64,000 bases of DNA from Bacteroidales bacterium (GCA_024400455.1 JAKSMU010000001.1:186001-250000); one strand, 5' to 3'; numbered from the stretch's first letter, positions 52,164-61,446 are shown. Numbers and translations: made by a program. The notes: generated from the sequence alone by a model not told the origin.

Positions 52164-53276
52164 ATGAAACGGATTTTATTGTTTTTTGCTTTATTTGTTA
52201 CCTTTCCTTCCTTTGCTCAGATTGGGGAGGAAATCATGCAGTCGAGCAAAAGAACAAAGATTGCAGAAGGAAGGAATTATCTTCTTGAAAAGTTCATCGA
52301 AAGGGATTATGACAAAGTTAAGGAAATAAAGGATTACCTGCTGAACCTTGAAGATGATGATTATGTTGCTCTTACTCCATACGAATTGTGGCATGTTTTG
52401 GCCTGGACAAAGGAATTTGATGCATTGACTGAAAATTTGAGGCATTTCGATTCGGCCTATTTTGAGAGCTTTAAAAATAAGATTTTTCCGGAAAAAGACA
52501 TGCTGCTTCGCAAATTGTATATGAAAGGGTGTGAGGATGAGCATCTGATTCGTTTTAATTTGCAAGAGGCTCAACTCCAACCGGAGGATGATGCTGCCGT
52601 TTCGTTAATCTTTGATTGGCTGCTGCAAAAATCTGATGATGAACAGGAAGGGTTGAATGAGAAATCAACACGTTTCTTGAAAGACTATCCGAATAGCGAT
52701 TACGAATGGTTTGTAAGGCATTTTGTTCGCGAAGTCTATGTCGAGAAAAACTGGGGTTGGGGTATGGGCTTAGATATTTGTACTGCGTTCTCATCAGAGA
52801 TAATAAGGAAACCAAGTGCTGGTTTTGGTATTAGTTTCGACATCTTGTACAAAAAATGGGACTTGTGTTTGGGGTATGACATAGTTTTGGGGAAAACGAA
52901 AGAGGATAAATATTTTTCAGGAGGTGTCGTTTATCAGGGAAAGGGTTTACTCGTTATGCCATTTTATGCTACACTGTCTTATCCATTGGGTGATGGTCAT
53001 CGTTGTAGCATTTCTCCTGTGGCAGGCATTGGTACTGTGCTTGAGACTTATTCAAATACTTATAATCCTGAATTGTCGCAATTGGATAAGGGGCATTTTT
53101 CCTATGTATTTGGAGCTTGCTTCGATATTAAAACGTATGGCTCGTTTGAGGGTGGAGTTATTAGAATAAGGTATAACTGCAATCTGATGGATCCCCATAA
53201 TGGGAATCATGCGTTTTTCCATGTGGTTTCAGTGGGAGGAACCGGTTTCCTCAGGAAACGCGATCGTGTTTTTTAA
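52164..53276 (+). CDS. Exported protein of unknown function, barrel-like C-terminus
   Basis: The 370-residue protein has a signal peptide (MKRILLFFALFVTFPSFAQ). A helical, acidic N-terminal half (about 25-195) is followed by a C-terminal half with alternating beta pattern (GMGLDICTAFSS, GFGISFDILYKKWDLCLGYD) that resembles a small outer-membrane barrel. I do not recognise a family. It sits between two glycogen enzyme genes with 76- and 26-base gaps, an odd place for an exported protein. It may be an insertion into the operon. Confidence 0.7.
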   Translation: MKRILLFFALFVTFPSFAQIGEEIMQSSKRTKIAEGRNYLLEKFIERDYDKVKEIKDYLLNLEDDDYVALTPYELWHVLAWTKEFDALTENLRHFDSAYFESFKNKIFPEKDMLLRKLYMKGCEDEHLIRFNLQEAQLQPEDDAAVSLIFDWLLQKSDDEQEGLNEKSTRFLKDYPNSDYEWFVRHFVREVYVEKNWGWGMGLDICTAFSSEIIRKPSAGFGISFDILYKKWDLCLGYDIVLGKTKEDKYFSGGVVYQGKGLLVMPFYATLSYPLGDGHRCSISPVAGIGTVLETYSNTYNPELSQLDKGHFSYVFGACFDIKTYGSFEGGVIRIRYNCNLMDPHNGNHAFFHVVSVGGTGFLRKRDRVF

Positions 53277-53302
53277 AAAGTAACAAATAAAATCAATATA
53301 TC

Positions 53303-54490
53303 ATGGCTAAATCAATTTGTTTCTATTTCCAAGTGCATCAGCCTTATAGGCTTCGCACTTATCGTTTCTTCGAAATCGGGAAGAAGCATTACTATTACGA
53401 TGATTACAACAATCGCATGTACATGAGGCGCGTGGCTGAAAAATGCTATTTGCCCATGAATGAACTGCTTATGCGCCAGTTTGAGAAATTCGGCGATAAG
53501 GTGAAAGTGGCATTCTCGTTCTCGGGCATCGCCATCGAGCAGATGGAACAATATGCGCCCGATGTGCTGGAAAGCTTCCAGAAACTGGTTGCCACGGGCA
53601 ATGTCGAAGTCTTGTCGGAAACCTACGCCCATTCACTGGCATCGCTTGCCAATCCTGATGAATTCAAGCGTCAGGTGTTGGCGCACAAGCGCAAAATGAA
53701 GGAAGTTTTTGGCATTTCGCCGAAGACTTTCCGCAACACCGAGCTCATTTATAGCGATGAAATTGGTGCGGCAGTGGCCGATATGGGTTACAGCCTGATG
53801 CTTACCGAAGGTGCCAAACATCTGTTGGGTTGGAAGAGTCCTAACTATATGTATGCCAATGCGATAAATCCAAAGCTGAAGGTCTTGTTGCGTAACTTTA
53901 AGTTCAGCGATGAGATTGCTTTCCGTTTCGTGCAGGATTCCTTTACTGCCGATGATTTCGTGAATTGGTTGAACGAAATTCCAGATGATGAGGAAGTCGT
54001 CAATGTCTTTATGGATTATGAGACTTTTGGCGAACATCAGTCGGCAACAACGGGCATTTTCGATTTCATGGAACGTCTGCCGGAAGCCATTCTTAGCAAC
54101 AGCGGTTTCAGTTTTGCCACGCCTCACGAATTGGAAAAGACTTTGCAGCCGGTTTGTGCCGTGAATGCACCGAGTCCGCTTTCGTGGAGCGATGAGGAAC
54201 GCGACCTTACCGCTTGGTTAGGCAATCCTTTGCAAGACGATGCCTTCAAGTCGCTTTATGACTTGTCGAACAAGGTGAAACGCATTAAGGATGAGGAACT
54301 TCACCAAGATTGGAACTACTTGCAGACCTCCGACAATTTCTATTACATGTGTACGAAATGGCTCTCCGATGGCGTAGTCCACAAGTATTTCAACCATTAT
54401 CCTTCGCCATACGATGCTTATGTCAACTATATGAACGTCCTGACTGATTTTGTCGATAGGGTAGAAAAGTTGTCGAAGAAAAAGGTATAA
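53303..54490 (+). CDS. GH57 family alpha-amylase/glucanotransferase
   Basis: The 395-residue protein begins with ICFYFQVHQPYRL, the GH57 motif 1. It has FSFSGIAIEQM near 73, SETYAHSLASL near 111, RNTELIYSDEIG near 146 and a VFMDYETFGEHQ block near 235, which holds the aspartate region. The catalytic glutamate is probably in the RNTELIYS block. GH57 enzymes are alpha-amylases, 4-alpha-glucanotransferases or branching enzymes. The short length fits the amylase-like group next to glycogen synthases in Bacteroidota. Confidence 0.87.
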   Translation: MAKSICFYFQVHQPYRLRTYRFFEIGKKHYYYDDYNNRMYMRRVAEKCYLPMNELLMRQFEKFGDKVKVAFSFSGIAIEQMEQYAPDVLESFQKLVATGNVEVLSETYAHSLASLANPDEFKRQVLAHKRKMKEVFGISPKTFRNTELIYSDEIGAAVADMGYSLMLTEGAKHLLGWKSPNYMYANAINPKLKVLLRNFKFSDEIAFRFVQDSFTADDFVNWLNEIPDDEEVVNVFMDYETFGEHQSATTGIFDFMERLPEAILSNSGFSFATPHELEKTLQPVCAVNAPSPLSWSDEERDLTAWLGNPLQDDAFKSLYDLSNKVKRIKDEELHQDWNYLQTSDNFYYMCTKWLSDGVVHKYFNHYPSPYDAYVNYMNVLTDFVDRVEKLSKKKV

Positions 54491-54499
54491 GGTTTTTTC

Positions 54500-54507
54500 T
54501 TATTTTT
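54500..54507 (+). promoter_or_regulatory. -7 element before the GT3-GT35 gene
   Basis: TATTTTTG followed by CACCC lies 28 bases before the ATG at 54535. It suggests an internal promoter for the fusion gene in addition to read-through. No -33 word is clear. Confidence 0.5.
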
Positions 54508-54534
54508 GCACCCATTTTTACTGAAAATAATTCA

Positions 54535-57500
54535 ATGAGAGCACCTGATTTTTTATTTGAAACCAGTTGGGAAGTGTGTAACATGGTAGGCGGAATTTAC
54601 ACTGTTTTGTCTACTAAATCCAACGAAATCAAGAATTTACTGAATGATAAATATATCACCGTCGGTCCCGATGTGGTGAAGGAAGCGCATGAAACACTGT
54701 ATTTCATCGAGGATAATACCATTTTCTCGAAATGGCGCGAAACGGCTTTGGCGCAAGGCTTGAAAGTGCGTGTGGGACGTTGGAAAATCGAGAGCAGTCC
54801 GATTGCCATTCTGGTTGATTATACGACGCTTTATCAATCTAAGAATGAGATACTTGCCCATCTTTGGGAACAATATCAATTAGATTCAATCCGTGGTCAG
54901 TGGGATTATATCGAGCCGGTTTTGTTCGGCTATGCCGCTGGTCAAGTGATTGAAAGTTTTGCCAATTTCTACCTGCAACGCACCAATAACATTGTGGCGC
55001 AGTTCCACGAGTGGATGACGGGCTCGGGCGTGCTGTATCTGAAAGAACATTGCCCCCAGATTGCTACGGTTTTCACAACCCATGCAACCTATTTGGGACG
55101 CGCCATTTCGGGCAACGGACTGCCGCTTTACGACAATCTGAAATCGTATCAGCCTTCGGCTATGGCCTTGCGCTTTAACATTGTTTCGCAACAATCGATG
55201 GAGCAGAAGGCGGCCAAAAATTCCGATGCTTTTACTACGGTGAGTGATATCACAGCTCAGGAATGTGAACAATTCCTTGAACGCAAGCCGGATGTGTTGA
55301 CAATCAATGGTATAAATAAGCCTTTGCGTCAAGATGATGCTGAATTTTCGGCAATGCGAAATGCTGCCCGTAAGCAGATTTTGAAAATTGCCAGCACACT
55401 TTGCGGCGAACAACTTGCTGATGATTGCCTGATGGTAATCAATAGTGGTCGTTATGAGTTCAAAAACAAGGGCATCGATTTGTTTATCGAATCGTTGCGC
55501 CGTTTGAATGAAGACAAGAACCTTGCAAAAACCGTTCTTGGCGTGATTGCGGTTCCTGCTAATCTGGCTGGCCCTTCGAAGGATTTGAAACGCCGTTTGG
55601 ATGGTCATGTAGCCATTGAAGGCCACACCGATTTCCCGGCAACGCATCATATTTTCAATTATGAAAATGATGCCATTTTGAATACCTTGCGTAATGCGGG
55701 CTTGCAAAACGATGCCAATGACAAGGTGAAAGTGATGTTTGTGCCTTCTTATCTGAACGGAAACGATGGCATTTTCAATTTGACATATACGGAATTCCTT
55801 TCCGCTTTCGATTTCTCTGTGTTCCCATCGTATTATGAGCCATGGGGCTACACGCCACTTGAAAGCGTTTCGGTTGGCATCCCAACCTTGACCACCGATT
55901 TGTCAGGTTTTGGCAAATTCGTTCAAAATGAAGGTGGTGCTGGTGAAGCCGTTACCGTAGTTGAACGCAAGGAAGGTTTTGGAAATCAGGTCGTTGCTGC
56001 CATTGTCGCCAAAATGCGTGATTTCATCGGCAAATCAAAAGATGAAATGGCGAAGATTTCGTCTGATGCTTTGAAATTGGCTGGTAAGCTTTGTTGGAAG
56101 GAATTGATTTCCAATTATCAAAAGGCTTGGAGCATGGCATTGGACAAGTCTGGCAGTCGTCATTATATGCTGGAATCGGTGCCTTACGCTGATATGCTGC
56201 ATGAGGTGAAAGTCAATTATCAGAAAGCGGATGAACCGAATTGGAAGAAAGTTTTGATTCAGCCTGTTTACTCTCAGGAAATGAGAAAGTTACAGGAATT
56301 GTCGCGCAATATCTGGTGGTGTTGGAATGTCGATGCCATTGAACTTTTCGAATCCATCGACCCTGAGGCATGGGTGACAACGGAACAGAATCCTGTCGCC
56401 TTGATGGAAGGTTTGTCTTTGGAACAGATTGAAAAGTTGGAAAACGATAAGGATTTCATCACGCGCTTGAATGTGGTTTATGATGATTTCCAGCATTATA
56501 TGTCGCAAAAAACGGCTCAAAAAGACTTGATTGCCTATTTCAGCATGGAATATGGCTTGATGAAGAGCCTGAAGATTTATTCCGGTGGCTTGGGCATTTT
56601 GGCTGGCGACTATATGAAGCAAGCTTCCGATTCGAATGCCAACATGGTTGGCATCGGTTTGTTGTACCGTTATGGCTATTTTGCACAGGAAATTGCTGTT
56701 TCGGGCGAGCAGCGTGCCGATTATGTGCCACAGAAATTCTCGCAGTTGCCACTCGACCCGGTTCGTGATGAAAATGGCGATTGGGTGAAGATTAGCATTG
56801 CTTTCCCCGGTCGTTCGGTTTATGCGAAGGTATGGCGCGTCAATGTGGGTAGGGTAGGCCTCTATCTGCTTGATACTGACATAGAAGAAAACTCGCAGGA
56901 AGACCGTGGCATTACAAGCCGTCTGTATGGCGGTGACAATGAAATGCGCTTGAAACAGGAAATGTTTTTGGGCGTTGGCGGTATTCGCCTTCTTGAAGCA
57001 ATTGGCTTGAAACCAACAGTTTATCATTGCAATGAAGGCCATGCTGCATTTTGCGGCTTGGAACGTTTGCGCACCTATATCAATAAGCATAACCTTGATT
57101 TTGATGTCGCCCTTGAATTGGTACGTACATCAACTTTGTTCACGACGCACACACCGGTTCCTGCTGGCCATGATGCTTTTGAAGAGCATCTGCTGAGGAC
57201 TTATATGCCTCATTATGCGCATCGTATGAATATCAGCTGGGAGCGTTTTATGGGATTGGGACGTTTCAATCCAAACAATACGGACGAAAAATTCTCGATG
57301 AGTGTTTTGGCAACGAACATGAGTCAGGAAGTGAATGGCGTGAGCCGCATTCATGGTCGTGTGTCGCGCGATATGTTTAAGTCGTTGTGGCCAGGTTATT
57401 TTGCTGAGGAAAACCATATCGGTTATGTCACGAATGGCGTTCATTTGCCAACTTGGGGCAACCGTTTGTGGCAACGGCTTTATAAGCAGACTTTTGGAAC

Positions 57501-58767
57501 AGATTACATTGATCATCAGTCGGATGAAAAGGTCTGGGAGAAGATTTACGGTGTTGCCGATAGAACCATTTGGGACATTCGCAAGCAGTTGAAGCATGAA
57601 TTCATGGTTTATCTGGCCGAAAAGATCCGTGTGGATATGCGCAAGCGTCAGGAAAGTCCGAAACTCATTATGCAGACCGTCAACAGCTTGAATGAGAATG
57701 CCTTGATTGTCGGCTTCGCTCGTCGTTTTGCAACCTACAAACGTGCTCATTTGCTTTTCGGTAATTTGGAACGTCTGTCGCAATTGGTCAACAATCCTGA
57801 TAAACCTGTGATTTTCCTGTTTGCAGGCAAGGCTCACCCGAATGACAAGGCCGGTCAGGACCTGATTAAGATGATTGTCGACATTTCGCGTCGTCCTGAA
57901 TTTCTCGGTAAGATATTGTTTATCAGTAATTACGATATGGAATTGGGCAGTCGTTTGACCTCGTCTGTTGATGTGTGGTTGAATACGCCAACCCGTCCGC
58001 TCGAAGCATCCGGTACCAGTGGCGAAAAGGCTGTGATGAATGGTGTGCTGAATTTCTCCGTTCTTGATGGCTGGTGGGCCGAGGGCTATCGCGAAAATGC
58101 AGGTTGGGCCATTCAGGAAAAACGCACCTATCAGAATCAGCAGTATCAGGATGAAATGGATGCCGAGACAATTTACAATACTTTGGAAAATGAAATCGTT
58201 CCTTTGTATTACACTCGTAATGAAGAAGATGTGCCTGCAGGTTGGGTAGCAAGCATGAAGAAATGCCTGGCCGAAATTTCGCCGAACTACACCATGAAAC
58301 GTATGTTGGATGATTATTTCGACAGATATTACAACAAACTCATCGAACGCACCAATTGGATGCGCGCCAACCGTTATCAGAAAGCTTTTGAAATCAATGC
58401 GTGGAAGAATACGATTCGTGCAAATTGGGACAAAATCGAAGTGAAATCTTTGATTCTGCCTGATACCAATGTCCGTCCGCTGACTTTCGGCGAGTCGTTC
58501 ATTGCTGAAATCACGCTTGAAACACCTGGCATTAAGGCTGGCGATTTGGCAATTGAGTTGCTTTTCGGCAATAAGGATAATGATGTGGTCAACGAAATCA
58601 CTTCAGTCGAAAGCATGAAACTTGTCGATTCGGGCGATGGTTGGGCCAAGTATTATATTAAGGTGCCAATCAGCCGCGCAGGTGTCTATAACTACACATT
58701 CCGCGTCTATCCAACGAGTCCGATGCTGCCGCATCGTCAGGATTTGCCGTTGGTGAAGTGGATATGA
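54535..58767 (+). CDS. Glycogen synthase (GT3) fused to alpha-glucan phosphorylase (GT35)
   Basis: The 1410-residue protein joins two enzymes. Residues 1-545 are a eukaryote-type GT3 glycogen synthase: ETSWEVCNMVGGIYTVLSTK at the start, QFHEWMTGSG near 160 and YYEPWGYTPLESVSVG near 435. From about 575 there is a DUF3417-type phosphorylase start (LQELSRNIWWCWN), then YFSMEYGL, SGGLGILAGDY and the PLP site EASGTSGEK near 1157-1165. A beta-rich domain closes the protein after about 1315. One half adds glucose from UDP-glucose and the other releases glucose 1-phosphate. There is no stop or frameshift between them. I believe related fusions occur in other Bacteroidales, but cannot check. Confidence 0.92.
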   Translation: MRAPDFLFETSWEVCNMVGGIYTVLSTKSNEIKNLLNDKYITVGPDVVKEAHETLYFIEDNTIFSKWRETALAQGLKVRVGRWKIESSPIAILVDYTTLYQSKNEILAHLWEQYQLDSIRGQWDYIEPVLFGYAAGQVIESFANFYLQRTNNIVAQFHEWMTGSGVLYLKEHCPQIATVFTTHATYLGRAISGNGLPLYDNLKSYQPSAMALRFNIVSQQSMEQKAAKNSDAFTTVSDITAQECEQFLERKPDVLTINGINKPLRQDDAEFSAMRNAARKQILKIASTLCGEQLADDCLMVINSGRYEFKNKGIDLFIESLRRLNEDKNLAKTVLGVIAVPANLAGPSKDLKRRLDGHVAIEGHTDFPATHHIFNYENDAILNTLRNAGLQNDANDKVKVMFVPSYLNGNDGIFNLTYTEFLSAFDFSVFPSYYEPWGYTPLESVSVGIPTLTTDLSGFGKFVQNEGGAGEAVTVVERKEGFGNQVVAAIVAKMRDFIGKSKDEMAKISSDALKLAGKLCWKELISNYQKAWSMALDKSGSRHYMLESVPYADMLHEVKVNYQKADEPNWKKVLIQPVYSQEMRKLQELSRNIWWCWNVDAIELFESIDPEAWVTTEQNPVALMEGLSLEQIEKLENDKDFITRLNVVYDDFQHYMSQKTAQKDLIAYFSMEYGLMKSLKIYSGGLGILAGDYMKQASDSNANMVGIGLLYRYGYFAQEIAVSGEQRADYVPQKFSQLPLDPVRDENGDWVKISIAFPGRSVYAKVWRVNVGRVGLYLLDTDIEENSQEDRGITSRLYGGDNEMRLKQEMFLGVGGIRLLEAIGLKPTVYHCNEGHAAFCGLERLRTYINKHNLDFDVALELVRTSTLFTTHTPVPAGHDAFEEHLLRTYMPHYAHRMNISWERFMGLGRFNPNNTDEKFSMSVLATNMSQEVNGVSRIHGRVSRDMFKSLWPGYFAEENHIGYVTNGVHLPTWGNRLWQRLYKQTFGTDYIDHQSDEKVWEKIYGVADRTIWDIRKQLKHEFMVYLAEKIRVDMRKRQESPKLIMQTVNSLNENALIVGFARRFATYKRAHLLFGNLERLSQLVNNPDKPVIFLFAGKAHPNDKAGQDLIKMIVDISRRPEFLGKILFISNYDMELGSRLTSSVDVWLNTPTRPLEASGTSGEKAVMNGVLNFSVLDGWWAEGYRENAGWAIQEKRTYQNQQYQDEMDAETIYNTLENEIVPLYYTRNEEDVPAGWVASMKKCLAEISPNYTMKRMLDDYFDRYYNKLIERTNWMRANRYQKAFEINAWKNTIRANWDKIEVKSLILPDTNVRPLTFGESFIAEITLETPGIKAGDLAIELLFGNKDNDVVNEITSVESMKLVDSGDGWAKYYIKVPISRAGVYNYTFRVYPTSPMLPHRQDLPLVKWI

Positions 58768-58773
58768 TTTTTT

Positions 58774-58805
58774 AAAAAAGGTTGCAATGTTGCAACCTTT
58801 TTTTG
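58774..58805 (+). terminator. Terminator of the glycogen operon
   Basis: AAAAAAGGTTGCA, loop ATGT, TGCAACCTTTTTTT: a perfect stem with a T run, seven bases after the stop of the fusion gene. Confidence 0.92.
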
Positions 58806-58820
58806 TGAAAAGAATTTGCC

Positions 58821-58828
58821 TACATTTG
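58821..58828 (+). promoter_or_regulatory. -7 element before the NfeD gene
   Basis: TACATTTG matches TAnnTTTG, 23 bases before the ATG at 58851 and just after the glycogen terminator. Confidence 0.6.
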
Positions 58829-58850
58829 CAATGTCAAAATTCATAAAACT

Positions 58851-59282
58851 ATGGAAGTATATCAAATTTGGCTCATTGCCGCAATCGTATTGGTGATTGT
58901 TGAAATCTGCACTGCGGGTTTCGGTTCAATCTGTTTTGCCTTCGGAGCAGGTTTCTCGGCTCTTACGTCTTATTTGGGAGGCAATTATGTCTGGCAAATC
59001 CTCGTATTCGCCATCGTTTCGTTGCTCACTTTCATTTTCTTGCGTCCCGTCGTCATTCGTTTCCTTGACCGGAATTCCAAGGATGTGAAGACAAATGCGG
59101 ATGCCTTGATTGGCCGAAAAGCTATTGTCAGTGAAACCATCGACCATGCTACACATACGGGGCGCGTTGCCGTGGATGGCGATGACTGGAAAGCCGTTGC
59201 CGAAGATGATGCTGTGATTGAAAAAGGCGAGGAAGTGACTATCGTAGCCCGCGAAAGCATCATTGTTACAGTGAAGAAATAA
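58851..59282 (+). CDS. NfeD family membrane protein
   Basis: The 143-residue protein has two to three hydrophobic segments (about 5-75) with an FGSICFAFGAGFSAL block, then a C-terminal OB-like domain from about 85 with IGRKAIVSETID and GRVAVDGDDWKAV. This is the short NfeD type that pairs with an SPFH protein, as the next gene shows. The pair is thought to organise membrane microdomains and quality control. Confidence 0.88.
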   Translation: MEVYQIWLIAAIVLVIVEICTAGFGSICFAFGAGFSALTSYLGGNYVWQILVFAIVSLLTFIFLRPVVIRFLDRNSKDVKTNADALIGRKAIVSETIDHATHTGRVAVDGDDWKAVAEDDAVIEKGEEVTIVARESIIVTVKK

Positions 59283-59313
59283 CCTAATTATTCATATCTA
59301 AATCATTAAAACT

Positions 59314-60261
59314 ATGAACATTGTATTAGTCGTTTTGATTGTTCTCGTTGTGCTTTATGTGCTCAGCGGAATTAAGATTGTTTCCCAATCGGAAAACATG
59401 ATTGTCGAACGCCTTGGCAAGTACAACCGTACTTTGACCGCTGGTATCAATGTCATCCTGCCTGTTATCGAACGGGCCAAGGATACCATCATCCGTCGTC
59501 AGAATGGTTATCTGGCGAAAACCAGCCGCATTGATATGCGTGAGCAGGTGTATGACTTTGATAAGCAGAGCGTTATCACCAAAGATAATGTAATGACTGA
59601 AATCAACGCATTGCTGTATTTCCAGATTGTAGATCCTACAAAGGCTGTCTATGAAATCCAGAATCTTCCTGTGGCCATCGAAAAACTGACCCAAACCACT
59701 TTGCGTAATGTGGTCGGTGAAATGGAACTCGATGAAACCTTGACTTCGCGCGATACCATCAACTCGAAACTCCGTACCGTGCTTGACGATGCCACCAATA
59801 AATGGGGCGTTAAAGTGAATCGAGTTGAATTGCAGGATATTACACCTCCGGAAAGTATCCGTCGTACCATGGAATTGCAGATGCAGGCTGAACGTAACCG
59901 TCGTGCCGAAATTTTGAAGGCAGAAGGTGAGAAGCAAGCTCAAATCTTGAATTCAGAAGGTGAAAAGCAGGCTGAAATCAATGCTGCTGAAGCTGAAAAG
60001 CAAGCTAACATCCTCAAGGCTGAAGGTGAAGCTCGCGCCAAGGTGCTGCAAGCTGAAGCTGAAGCTACTGCTATCCGCAACATTTCTGAATCAGTGGCCA
60101 ATTCAGGCGCTGATCCTGTCAACTATCTGCTTGCCGTGAAGTACATCGAAACCCTGAAGGAGGTTGCTGGCGGTCAGAACAATAAGACGGTCTATCTGCC
60201 ATACGAAGCATCCAACGTGCTTGGTTCGCTGGGCGGAATCAAAGATCTGTTCAATAAATAA
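59314..60261 (+). CDS. SPFH/band-7 (stomatin/QmcA-like) protein
   Basis: The 315-residue protein has one N-terminal membrane segment (about 2-20), then the band-7 domain: IVSQSENMIVERLGKYNRTL, YDFDKQSVITKDNV and QTTLRNVVGEMELDETL. A coiled coil of repeated ILKAEGEKQAQ-type units follows (about 195-260), then a C-terminal GSLGGIKDLF. It would oligomerise at the inner membrane with the NfeD protein encoded 31 bases upstream. Confidence 0.92.
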   Translation: MNIVLVVLIVLVVLYVLSGIKIVSQSENMIVERLGKYNRTLTAGINVILPVIERAKDTIIRRQNGYLAKTSRIDMREQVYDFDKQSVITKDNVMTEINALLYFQIVDPTKAVYEIQNLPVAIEKLTQTTLRNVVGEMELDETLTSRDTINSKLRTVLDDATNKWGVKVNRVELQDITPPESIRRTMELQMQAERNRRAEILKAEGEKQAQILNSEGEKQAEINAAEAEKQANILKAEGEARAKVLQAEAEATAIRNISESVANSGADPVNYLLAVKYIETLKEVAGGQNNKTVYLPYEASNVLGSLGGIKDLFNK

Positions 60262-60279
60262 TCACTTGTTGATTGAAAC

Positions 60280-60311
60280 AATAAGCCGCAGTCTTCGGGT
60301 TGCGGCTTATT
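60280..60311. terminator. Terminator between SPFH gene and vsr
   Basis: AATAAGCCGCA pairs with TGCGGCTTATT around a 10-base loop. It lies between convergent genes and reaches five bases into the 3' end of vsr. The T-rich tails are short, so efficiency is uncertain. Confidence 0.72.
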
Positions 60312-60831
60312 TGTTTTCTGGGTTGTATGAAAAGCTTTCGGCGGCTTGTGAGATGCTTTCTTCTTGGTTATATAAAGCTGCTGTTTTGTGAGGTTGGTTA
60401 AGTTTGATGAAGGTCTCGTCGAGAATTTGAACAATGCCTTCCAAAGTCTGTTGACGAATGTCGGCCTTGCGCAATTGGCATTCCCAAATGACCATTGTGT
60501 TCCAGCCCATGGCCTTGAGTTTTTCGCGTGTTTCGATGTCTCGGACTTTGTTGCGTGCGATTTTCGCCTCCCAATATTCCTTGTTGCTCTGAGGGTGCGA
60601 AGCTAACTTGCAGTCTTCGTGACCATGCCAGAAACAGCCGTGAATGAAGATGGCAGTGCGGTATTTGCGCAAGGCGATGTCGGGCTTGCCTGGTAAATGC
60701 TTCACATTCACGCGATAACGAAATCCTTTGGAAAACAGATATTTCCTCACAATCATCTCTGGCTTGGTGTTTTTGCCTTTGATTTGCTGCATGATGTGGC
60801 TGCGCTGTTCGGGTGAGAAAATGTCTGTCAT
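60307..60831 (-). CDS. vsr: Very short patch repair endonuclease (Vsr)
   Basis: The 174-residue protein starting at ATG 60831 matches Vsr. RSHIMQQIKGKNTKPEMIVR opens it, and GKPDIAL follows with the catalytic aspartate D51. HGCFWHGH is at 64-71 with metal-site residues, and WECQLRK lies near 130. Vsr nicks next to T:G mismatches that arise by deamination of 5-methylcytosine. The usual partner, a Dcm-type cytosine methyltransferase, is not adjacent on either side, so it is orphan here. The C-terminal 30 residues (HKTAALYNQEESISQ) extend past the typical core. Confidence 0.9.
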   Translation of the reverse strand: MTDIFSPEQRSHIMQQIKGKNTKPEMIVRKYLFSKGFRYRVNVKHLPGKPDIALRKYRTAIFIHGCFWHGHEDCKLASHPQSNKEYWEAKIARNKVRDIETREKLKAMGWNTMVIWECQLRKADIRQQTLEGIVQILDETFIKLNQPHKTAALYNQEESISQAAESFSYNPENK

Positions 60832-60850
60832 GGTTGATGAAAAGTTGTGG

Positions 60851-60858
60851 CAAAAGTA
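60851..60858 (-). promoter_or_regulatory. -7 element before vsr
   Basis: The minus strand reads TACTTTTG, matching TAnnTTTG, 20 bases before the vsr ATG. It faces the Nudix promoter on the other strand, so the two overlap. Confidence 0.55.
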
Positions 60859-60864
60859 CTGAAA

Positions 60865-60896
60865 TTTGTATTTCAAAAGTAAAAGACATATCTTTG
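60865..60896 (+). promoter_or_regulatory. Promoter of the Nudix hydrolase gene
   Basis: TTTG at 60865-60868 and TATCTTTG at 60889-60896 are separated by 20 bases, a good Bacteroidota -33/-7 pair. The ATG follows 17 bases later. Confidence 0.75.
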
Positions 60897-60913
60897 CAAC
60901 GAAATAGTAGCAA

Positions 60914-61411
60914 ATGGAAATTCTCGATTTATACGATAAGGAGCTGAAACCGACAGGAAAGACGGTTGAACGAGGCAGGCCGATTCCCCGAGGCTTTATG
61001 ATTCCTATTGTCGCCGTTTTCGTTTATAACGACAAGGGTGAGTATCTGATTCAGAAAGTTGCAAAATCCAAGGGAAACTATTATTCTTCCACGGCGGGTC
61101 ATGTGCAAAGCGGTGAAATTGATTTTGCGGCAGCCATGCAGCGCGAACTGAAAGAGGAAATAGGCCTTTCGGTGGCGAAAAGCGAACTGAAATTGGTGAA
61201 AATCCGCCGTTACGAGTATAAATTTACCTTTTTGTATATGCTGAAAAGTAATGTCCCCGTTGAGATGTTACGCCTTCAGGAGGAGGAAGTTGAATCGGTG
61301 AAATGGATGACGCGCGACGAAATTGAGCAACTGTGCAATCAGAATCTTTTCCAACGTGTGCATTATCAGTTACTTGTCGATTGTGAGGAAATATTGAACT
61401 GCACAAAGTAA
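60914..61411 (+). CDS. Nudix hydrolase
   Basis: The 165-residue protein has a complete Nudix box at residues 62-84: G62, then E68, REL at 77-79, EE at 81-82 and G84. The N-terminus (LDLYDKELKPTGKTVERG) resembles the YfcD/isopentenyl-diphosphate isomerase-like subgroup. Nudix enzymes hydrolyse nucleoside diphosphates linked to another moiety. The substrate cannot be named. It is divergent from vsr and has its own promoter. Confidence 0.87.
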   Translation: MEILDLYDKELKPTGKTVERGRPIPRGFMIPIVAVFVYNDKGEYLIQKVAKSKGNYYSSTAGHVQSGEIDFAAAMQRELKEEIGLSVAKSELKLVKIRRYEYKFTFLYMLKSNVPVEMLRLQEEEVESVKWMTRDEIEQLCNQNLFQRVHYQLLVDCEEILNCTK

Positions 61412-61415
61412 AGTC

Positions 61416-61446
61416 TTTGTGTTTATCGTAAATTTTCCTAAATTTG
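61416..61446 (+). promoter_or_regulatory. Promoter of the acetate-CoA ligase gene
   Basis: TTTG at 61416-61419 and TAAATTTG at 61439-61446 are separated by 19 bases, the best-matching Bacteroidota promoter in the window. The leader is about 28 bases. Confidence 0.8.

Noticed and set aside
54886..57837. Several minus-strand frames of 230-275 codons
   Set aside because: They are antisense shadows of the GT3-GT35 fusion gene and lack recognisable motifs.
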